DNA of 64,000 nt, taken from NCBI RefSeq assembly GCF_030209445.1, contig NZ_JARVSD010000008.1, positions 186,001 to 250,000 of the forward strand, written 5' to 3'. Below are positions 58,431 to 64,000 of this stretch, one piece after another. This DNA comes from Promicromonospora sp. MEB111 (GTDB lineage Bacteria; Actinomycetota; Actinomycetes; Actinomycetales; Cellulomonadaceae). Each line of letters begins with the position of its first letter. Position 1 is the stretch's first letter. A model generated the notes under the pieces. It saw nothing but the letters and a program-made list of their open reading frames with translations. It was not told where the DNA came from and ran no database searches. A program made the translations under genes and the position numbers.

Positions 58431-59623
58431 GCCCCGCCCTCTGCGCTCGCTGTGGTCAGCTCCCCGCTCAGGTCGAAGTCGGGCAGCAGGTCGGGCAGCA
58501 CGGGCGTGAGCATCCGTGCCGTCGCCTCGATGGTGCGGGCGGCGCTCTGGCCGTCGCCGTACGGGTTCACCGACTGGGCCATGGCGGCGTAGGCGGTCTC
58601 GCTGGTCAGGAGCCGGGCCACCTCGGCCACGATGCGGTCCTCGTCGGTGCCGATGAGCCGGGCGGTGCCGGCCTCGACCGCCTCCGGACGCTCCGTGTTG
58701 TCGCGCATGACGAGCACCGGCTTGCCGAGGCTGGGCGCCTCCTCCTGGAGCCCGCCCGAGTCGGTGAGCACCAGTGTGGACAGTGACAGCAGGTGCGTGA
58801 ACTCGCCGTACGCGAGCGGTTCAGTCACCGTGACGTTCGCGAGCCCGTCCAGGTGGGGCAGCACCGCCTCGCGGACCACTGGGTTGCGGTGCACCGGCAG
58901 CACGATCTCGGTGTCGGGGAAGCGGCGGGCGATGCGTGCCAGGGCGCGGCCGACGCCCTCCATCGCGTCGCCCCAGTTCTCCCGCCGGTGGGTGGTCACC
59001 AGGACGAGCCGGCGCTCCGACGCCGCCACGCGCTCGACCGCGGGGTCCGTGAAGGCTGTGCGGCGCTCCACCGCCATGTACAGCGCGTCGATGACGGTGT
59101 TGCCGGTCACGGCGATGTCCTCGAGCTGGACGCCCTCCGCCACCAGGTTGGCCAGGCTGCGCAGGGTCGGGGCGAGGTGCAGCGAGGCGATCTGCGACGT
59201 GATCTTCCGGTTCGCCTCCTCCGGGAACGGCGACATGATGTCGCCGCTGCGCAGCCCCGCCTCCAGGTGCACCACGGGGATCTGCCGGTAGAACGCCGCG
59301 AGGGCCGCGGCCGTCGACGTCGACGTGTCGCCCTGCACGACCACGGCGTCCGGCTTCAGCTCCGCGAGGATCGGGTCGAGCCGCTCCATGACGCGCGCGA
59401 AGATCTGGGCGAGTGTCTGGCCGTGGCTCATGATGTCGAGGTCGTGGTCCGGCACGATGCCGAAGATCTCGTTCACCTGGTCCAGCATCTCGCGGTGCTG
59501 CCCGGTCACGACCGTGACCGAATCGAACTCCTCGCTTGCCTCGAGCGCCTTGATCACAGGGGCGACCTTGATCGCCTCCGGCCGCGTGCCGTAGACCGTC
59601 ATGATGAGCGGGCGGGTGGTCAC
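58427..59623 (-). CDS. wecB: UDP-N-acetylglucosamine 2-epimerase (non-hydrolysing)
   Basis: 398-aa enzyme that interconverts UDP-GlcNAc and UDP-ManNAc, supplying the WecC reaction. 'LIMTVYGTRPEAIKVAPVIK' is the N-terminal signature. 'VVQGDTSTSTAAALAAFYRQ', 'PVVHLEAGLRSGDIMSPFPE' and 'VLTDSGGLQEEAPSLGKPVL' are the catalytic and UDP-binding motifs. 'LVTTHRRENWGDAMEGVGRA' is also exact for the family. Both ends overlap neighbours by 4 bp in the minus operon. Confidence 0.95.
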   Translation of the reverse strand: MTTRPLIMTVYGTRPEAIKVAPVIKALEASEEFDSVTVVTGQHREMLDQVNEIFGIVPDHDLDIMSHGQTLAQIFARVMERLDPILAELKPDAVVVQGDTSTSTAAALAAFYRQIPVVHLEAGLRSGDIMSPFPEEANRKITSQIASLHLAPTLRSLANLVAEGVQLEDIAVTGNTVIDALYMAVERRTAFTDPAVERVAASERRLVLVTTHRRENWGDAMEGVGRALARIARRFPDTEIVLPVHRNPVVREAVLPHLDGLANVTVTEPLAYGEFTHLLSLSTLVLTDSGGLQEEAPSLGKPVLVMRDNTERPEAVEAGTARLIGTDEDRIVAEVARLLTSETAYAAMAQSVNPYGDGQSAARTIEATARMLTPVLPDLLPDFDLSGELTTASAEGGA

Positions 59624-60747
59624 ATGTCCTCCTGAGCAGTGCTTCTCGTGCGTGCGGCTCGTTCCAGAGCCTTCAGTTCCTTGCCGGTCGGCCGCGCGTG
59701 CCGTTCCCGCACCCGCCCCTTGGGCGGTTCCGGCGCGTCGATCCGAACCTGCGTCTCGCGGCGCTCAGCGAACGCCTCCTCGAGGATCCGCCTGGCCTCC
59801 TCGGGCTGGTCCTTCGCGAAGGCCCACGCCCACTTGCGGTAGCGGACGGCGACGTCCTGCGCCTCACCGTCGAGCACCAGGCGGCCGTGGTGCAGCCAGA
59901 TGGCGCGGGTGCAGGACTCCTCGATGGTCTGCGCCGCGTGGCTCACCAGGAACACCGTGCCCGCCTGCTCGCGGAGCCTGGTCATCCGGGCCTCGCTGCG
60001 CTCCTTGAACGCGGCGTCGCCGGTGGCCAGGGCCTCGTCGATGAGCAGGATGTGCGGGCGCGCCGCCGTCGCGATGGCGAAGCGCAGGCGCGCCGCCATG
60101 CCCGAGGAGTAGGTGCGCATGGGCAGGTAGATGGACTTGCCCAGGCCGGCCAGCTCGATGACGTCCGGGATCGCGGCCTCGGCCTCGGCCGGGGACAGTC
60201 CCATGGCCAGGCAGCCGAGGCGCACGTTCTCCTCGCCGGGCAGGTCGGGCACCAGGGCGGCGTTCACGCCGATGAGCACGGGCGTGCTCTCGGCGAGCAC
60301 CTGTCCCTTGGTGGGCTTCTCCAGGCCCGCGATGATCCGCAGCAGGGTGCTCTTGCCGGAGCCGTTCTGCCCCACGAGACCGATCTGCTCGCCGGAGTTC
60401 GCGACGAACGAGATGTCCGTGAGGGCGCGCACCGTCACCTTGGGCTCCTGGCCCAGCACGTTGAGCACGGCGCGCTTCACCTTGGCGCGGCGGCCGTGCG
60501 TCGTGTCCGTGGACGGCGTCCGGTAGAACATCCGCAGGCCCTGCACGGCCACCGTGGGCCACAGCACGGGAGTGCTCCCGGACCGCGGCGCGACGGCGGC
60601 GAGCTGGCCCGTGTGCGGCGGCGCCTGGACTGACATCGGGATGGCGCCGGTGAGTGGCTGCTGGGCCGCCTGGGCGGGCACGGGCATCGACGCCGGGCCG
60701 TTCCGGCCGAGCGGCGGGGGCATCGGGTAGTCGAGGTCAGCGGCCAT
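59620..60747 (-). CDS. Polysaccharide-export ABC transporter ATPase (Wzt/TagH-like)
   Basis: 375 aa. The nucleotide-binding domain (about residues 65-300) has 'IGLVGQNGSGKSTLLRIIAG' (Walker A), 'YSSGMAARLRFAIATA' (the YSSGM signature typical of ABC-2 polysaccharide exporters) and 'HILLIDEALATGDAAFKERS' (Walker B). A ~60-residue Pro/Ala/Gln-rich leader and a ~75-residue charged tail flank it. The long carbohydrate-binding C-domain of Wzt O-antigen ATPases is missing, so substrate recognition is more like TagH/KpsT. It overlaps the permease gene by 11 bp in another frame and wecB by 4 bp. Confidence 0.92.
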   Translation of the reverse strand: MAADLDYPMPPPLGRNGPASMPVPAQAAQQPLTGAIPMSVQAPPHTGQLAAVAPRSGSTPVLWPTVAVQGLRMFYRTPSTDTTHGRRAKVKRAVLNVLGQEPKVTVRALTDISFVANSGEQIGLVGQNGSGKSTLLRIIAGLEKPTKGQVLAESTPVLIGVNAALVPDLPGEENVRLGCLAMGLSPAEAEAAIPDVIELAGLGKSIYLPMRTYSSGMAARLRFAIATAARPHILLIDEALATGDAAFKERSEARMTRLREQAGTVFLVSHAAQTIEESCTRAIWLHHGRLVLDGEAQDVAVRYRKWAWAFAKDQPEEARRILEEAFAERRETQVRIDAPEPPKGRVRERHARPTGKELKALERAARTRSTAQEDM

Positions 60748-61636
60748 AGCTCTCCTCCGCCCGCCAGAAGACGACGAACCCGACTACGAGCAGCCCCACG
60801 CTCCAGCCGCCGAGCCATACCCAGCGCATCAGGTCGGGCGTCGTGGCGTACAGGACGCAGTCCCGCACGATGTCCAGCACGATGAACATGGGGTTCGCTT
60901 CGAGCCACTTCCGTTGGACAGGGTCGTCGATGAGGTTGTCGAACGAGAAGAACACCGCCGAGGCGTACAGCCAGACGCGCATCACCATGCCGATGAGGTT
61001 GGTGATGTCCGGCAGGGCGGCAGCCCACCGCGCCACCAGGAGGGCGAGCCCCGTGGTGAACATGACCTGCAGCGCCAGGGCGGCGGGTACCAGCGCGAGG
61101 CGCCAGGTGTACTGCTCGGCCGGCGCCGTGAGATAGATCAGTGCGGCCAGGGTGACCAGCGTGGGCCCGAGGTTGAGCAGGTTGCGCAGCACCACCGAGA
61201 TCGGCAGCGCCGCGCGTGGGAACGTGAACGCCCGGATCAGGTTCTTTCCGGTCTGCACCGACCGCGCGCCACCGTTGATCGACTGCGTGGTGAACTGGAA
61301 GAGGAACACGCCGATCAGCAGATAGCCGATGAAGTTGTCGATACCGTGCGAGCTCTTCATCAGCACGCCGAACACCAGGTAGTAGACCGTCCCGTCGATC
61401 AGCGGGTTCAGCACCAGCCAGGCCTTGCCCAGCAGGCTCTGCCGGGTCCCGCTGGCGACCTTCGCCCGCGCGTCCGCCCACAGGAAGTGCCGGCGCTCCC
61501 ACAGGAGCCGCACGTACTGCCCCAGCGGCGGTCGCGCTCCCACACGCGACAGGTTGCCGAGCGTGACCAGCTTCGTCGTCGTCGGTGAGGCGTCGAACAG
61601 GGCCGCGTACGACCCGGTCTCGGGGCCCGCGCTCAT
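60737..61636 (-). CDS. Polysaccharide-export ABC-2 permease (Wzm/TagG-like)
   Basis: 299 aa with six membrane segments and the ABC-2 family layout. A cytoplasmic region containing 'LLWERRHFLWADARAKVASG' precedes the first helix. 'LLGKAWLVLNPLIDGTVYYL' and 'QSINGGARSVQTGKNLIRAF' are typical of O-antigen and teichoic-acid exporters, as is 'FPRAALPISVVLRNLLNL'. With the following ATPase it would move the completed glycopolymer across the membrane. The ATG at 61636 (ATGA overlap with the upstream gene) is preferred to the frame opening at 61654. Confidence 0.92.
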   Translation of the reverse strand: MSAGPETGSYAALFDASPTTTKLVTLGNLSRVGARPPLGQYVRLLWERRHFLWADARAKVASGTRQSLLGKAWLVLNPLIDGTVYYLVFGVLMKSSHGIDNFIGYLLIGVFLFQFTTQSINGGARSVQTGKNLIRAFTFPRAALPISVVLRNLLNLGPTLVTLAALIYLTAPAEQYTWRLALVPAALALQVMFTTGLALLVARWAAALPDITNLIGMVMRVWLYASAVFFSFDNLIDDPVQRKWLEANPMFIVLDIVRDCVLYATTPDLMRWVWLGGWSVGLLVVGFVVFWRAEESYGR

Positions 61637-63381
61637 GCCGTCACCCCCAGGCACTGCCGGTAGACGCCCAGGTAGGTCTCCGCGTTACGCACCCATGTCC
61701 TCTCCGTAGCCACCCTGTGGCCCAGCTCCACCAGCTCGGCCCGCCGGCCGGCGTCGGCCAGGAGCGAGCCGACGGCGTCGGCCCAGCCCTCCAGGTCGCC
61801 GGCGTCGACGTGCAGTCCCGCGCCCCCCACCGCCTCGACGAGCGCGGGCAGTGCGCTCGCCACCACCGGCCGTCCCACCGCCATGGCCTCGACCGGCTTG
61901 AGCGGCGTCACCAGGCGTGTCACCTCGTGGTCGCGCCGGGGCACCAGCACGACGTCGAGCGCGGCCAGCCACGTCAGCGCGACGGCGGGTGGCACCCGGC
62001 CCGGGAGCACCACGTGGTCGGCCACGCCGAGCTCGCGCGCCAGCCGCGCCAGCCCGGGTCGCGAGACGCCGTCGCCGACCAGCATGCCCGTCACGTCGTG
62101 GCCCCGCGCGCGGAGCGTCGCGACCGTGCGGACCACGGTCTCCAGGCCCTCGTAGTCGACCAGGCTGCTCACGGTCCCGATGGCGGGACCGGCGGGCAGG
62201 CCGAGGGCGGCGCGCGCCGCCTCCGGCGTGGGGTGGTGCGCGGTGAGCAGCGCGTCCGGCACGGCGTTCGGCACCACCGTGATGCGCCCGGCGGGCACGC
62301 CCCGCGCCACGAGCGCGTCGCGCATCGTGCCGCTGAGCGTCACCACCGCGTCCGCGGCCAGCGCCAGCTCGGTCTCCTTCGCCTGCATCAGTGCCCGACG
62401 GCGGGACGCCGCCGCCCGTGCCCGGCCCTCGGGTGTACCGTGCGCCGCCACCCAGGTCTCCTCCGGCAGCCCGCGGACCTCGTAGACCCACGGGATCCCG
62501 GCGCGCCGTGCCGCCGCCCGGGCCAGCGACCCGACGGCCGACGGCGTGGTGGTGTGCAGCACGTCCGCCCCGACCTCGCGCGCGGCCGCGACCAGCAGGT
62601 CCGTCTCCTGCGCGGCGCGGCGTGCGGCGTCGGACTCGGCGCGCGCCGGGACGAGCCGGCGGTAGGCGACGCCGTCGACGACGTCCGTCCCGCGCGCCGC
62701 GAGCGAGCCGATGGTCAGCGGGTAGCCGGGCCGCGTCGTCGCCGACGCCGCGAGCCCGTGCGCGCGCTGCGCCACGAGGATCGCGTGCGAGCGCAGCGTG
62801 TAGCCGCTCTGGGTGTGCGGCAGGGAGTTGGTCAGGTGGTGCAGCACGGTGACGGGACGGGACCCGCCGGGTGCGGCGGCGTCCGGCGTGGCGGTGCCGC
62901 GCGCCGGCTCGGCGGCTCGGGGGTCCTCCGGCGGACCGGGGCGCAGCTCGGCCACCTGCGCGCGCAGCCCGGCGGGCGCGTCCGGCCCGATCGATTCGAC
63001 GTCACCCAGCAGCCAGGCCGCGCGGTAGCGCGCGGGGCCCGCCGCGGCGACGCCGTCGACCAGCTCGGGGCGGCCCACCGCCACCGCGACCTCCGCCGCG
63101 ACCCGGCGGCTCCGGCCCGTGGGGCGTGCCAGCAGCGCCTCCGCCTCGCCGGCGGCGCCCGTGGCGTCGCCCGCGAGCATGCTTCCGAGGGCGTGCCGCG
63201 CGGACGGCGCCGGCGCGAGGCGCAGGGCGCCCACCAGCGGGCGGCGCACCCGCTCGGGCGCGCGCCGGGCGGCCTGGACGGCGAGCCACAGCGGGTCCTC
63301 GACCACGGTGCGGGCCACGAAGGACGTGGTGAAGCGCAGGTTGCGCGCGAGCTCGCCCGCGCGCCGGAACGGTCGTGCCAT
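61633..63381 (-). CDS. GT4-family glycosyltransferase with long N-terminal extension
   Basis: 582 aa. The catalytic GT-B part covers about residues 180-580: 'TVLHHLTNSLPHTQSGYTLR', 'DVLHTTTPSAVGSLARAAAR', 'AIGTVSSLVDYEGLETVVRT', 'VLPGRVPPAVALTWLAALDV' and the nucleotide-sugar end 'PLKPVEAMAVGRPVVASALP' (E-x7-E area). The first ~175 residues are helical and Ala/Arg-rich, not part of the GT4 fold, with no membrane helix. The ATG at 63381 overlaps the stop of the upstream gene. Sugar specificity is unknown. Confidence 0.85.
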   Translation of the reverse strand: MARPFRRAGELARNLRFTTSFVARTVVEDPLWLAVQAARRAPERVRRPLVGALRLAPAPSARHALGSMLAGDATGAAGEAEALLARPTGRSRRVAAEVAVAVGRPELVDGVAAAGPARYRAAWLLGDVESIGPDAPAGLRAQVAELRPGPPEDPRAAEPARGTATPDAAAPGGSRPVTVLHHLTNSLPHTQSGYTLRSHAILVAQRAHGLAASATTRPGYPLTIGSLAARGTDVVDGVAYRRLVPARAESDAARRAAQETDLLVAAAREVGADVLHTTTPSAVGSLARAAARRAGIPWVYEVRGLPEETWVAAHGTPEGRARAAASRRRALMQAKETELALAADAVVTLSGTMRDALVARGVPAGRITVVPNAVPDALLTAHHPTPEAARAALGLPAGPAIGTVSSLVDYEGLETVVRTVATLRARGHDVTGMLVGDGVSRPGLARLARELGVADHVVLPGRVPPAVALTWLAALDVVLVPRRDHEVTRLVTPLKPVEAMAVGRPVVASALPALVEAVGGAGLHVDAGDLEGWADAVGSLLADAGRRAELVELGHRVATERTWVRNAETYLGVYRQCLGVTA

Positions 63382-64000
63382 CAGAACCGGGCCCCTCGTT
63401 CGGCAGGCTCGGGCCGCAGCGGGTGGGGGAGCAGCTCGTCGAGCAGCTCCGCGTACCGGTGGCCCAGCACCTCGTCGCTCGCGTGCTCGGCGACCCACGC
63501 GGCGGCGTCGGGGGAGGCGGCGGGCACCACGCCGTCGGCCAGCCAGCCGCACCACAGGTCGGCGAGGCCCTCGACGTCGCCGGGGCGCACGACGGCGCCC
63601 GCGCCGTTCGCCGAGACGAGGCTCGCCGCCTCGCCGGCGAGGCACGCCGACGCGACGACGCCCGACGCCATGACCTCGTACAGCTTGGACGGGACGGTCC
63701 ACTCGAACGGGGCCCAGTCCCGCAGGGAGACGACCGTGGTGTCGGCCCAGGCGTAGAGCTCGCGCACCTGGGTGGACGGCACGGACGGCTCCACGCGCAC
63801 GGGAGCGCCGAGCTCGGCGGCCAGCCGGCGCAGCGGCTCCAGCTCGTTGCCGTGCCCCACGATCCGCAGGTCCAGCGCGTACCCGCGCTCCTGGACCAGG
63901 GCGGCGGCGCGGACCGCGACGTCCAGACCCTGCGACCGGCCCACGGTGCCCGCGTACACGACCCGCAGGGGGCGGTCCCCGAGCGTGACGGGGGCGTGCT
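63381..64000 (-). CDS. GT4-family glycosyltransferase, C-terminal part (truncated by window edge)
   Basis: About 205 residues are visible; the gene starts beyond base 64000, and the frame is open to the edge (first residues HAPVTLGDRPLRV). 'VVYAGTVGRSQGLDVAVRAA' and 'PSKLYEVMASGVVASACLAG' (E-x7-E-like pattern) mark the donor-binding half of a GT4 enzyme, close to WbuB/WcaI-type transferases. It overlaps the next gene by 3 bases (the TGA shares bases with its ATG) and is the most upstream visible gene of the minus operon. Confidence 0.82.
   Translation of the reverse strand, partial: HAPVTLGDRPLRVVYAGTVGRSQGLDVAVRAAALVQERGYALDLRIVGHGNELEPLRRLAAELGAPVRVEPSVPSTQVRELYAWADTTVVSLRDWAPFEWTVPSKLYEVMASGVVASACLAGEAASLVSANGAGAVVRPGDVEGLADLWCGWLADGVVPAASPDAAAWVAEHASDEVLGHRYAELLDELLPHPLRPEPAERGARF

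Overview
The window is a gene-dense, very GC-rich chromosomal segment from an actinobacterium. GC at third codon positions is extreme, GTG starts are common, and many genes overlap by ATGA or GTGA. The block dapD-dapE-LOG-folP2-DUF3117, O-methyltransferase, sigE-rseA-htrA-tatB follows the order I recall for Mycobacterium tuberculosis Rv1201c to Rv1224. The lineage looks like Micrococcales, perhaps Promicromonosporaceae or Cellulomonadaceae; that placement is inference from general resemblance. No tRNA, rRNA, CRISPR array, insertion sequence or prophage gene was seen, so this looks like stable chromosome with one more variable, surface-polysaccharide end.

Layout. 1-327: tail of a cold-shock-type protein. 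559-6936: oligopeptide/dipeptide ABC importer (lipoprotein, two permeases, one fused double ATPase) closed by a 23-bp-stem bidirectional terminator. 7006-9011 (minus): a membrane-anchored lysozyme-like protein and dapD. 9054-12367: dapE, a LOG-family nucleotide hydrolase, a folP2-type DHPS homologue, and the small protein DUF3117 preceded by a candidate leaderless micro-ORF. 12432-16673: O-methyltransferase, then the sigE envelope-stress module. 16714-19254: trpS, a 2H phosphoesterase and a BrkB/YihY membrane protein. 19291-22800 (minus): sdhCDAB. 23071-25594: GDP-mannose pyrophosphorylase and an M20D amidohydrolase. 25749-36172: a nucleoside uptake and salvage cluster (BMP-family ABC importer, cdd, deoA, a C39-like cysteine-peptidase homologue, a small acidic protein, add, deoC), ended by another strong bidirectional terminator. 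36248-40564: a pyruvyltransferase-GT8 fusion, a DUF402 protein and a siderophore-interacting reductase under a DtxR/IdeR-like box.

40720 to the right edge is a surface glycopolymer locus. It holds udg (UDP-GlcA), rfbB/C/D/A (dTDP-rhamnose, on alternating strands), an LCP ligase, and a plus-strand run of a CgeB-GT2 fusion, wecC (UDP-ManNAcA), a second CgeB-like protein and a GT2-GT4 fusion. Facing it is a minus-strand run of eight overlapping genes: two GT4 enzymes, an ABC-2 export permease and ATPase, wecB (UDP-ManNAc), a DUF6270/SGNH-like protein, a GT4 with an extra C-terminal module, and an alpha/beta-hydrolase carrying a related module. Together these would make activated uronic and deoxy sugars, assemble a polymer in the cytoplasm, export it through a Wzm/Wzt-type transporter and attach it to peptidoglycan through LCP.

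A recurrent regulatory theme is leaderless promoters: at least ten genes have a TAnnnT box 6 or 7 bases before the start codon and no ribosome-binding site. The two solute-uptake operons share promoter elements resembling OmpR-family (GlnR/MtrA/PhoP) half-sites, and both have strong hairpins right after the binding-protein gene.
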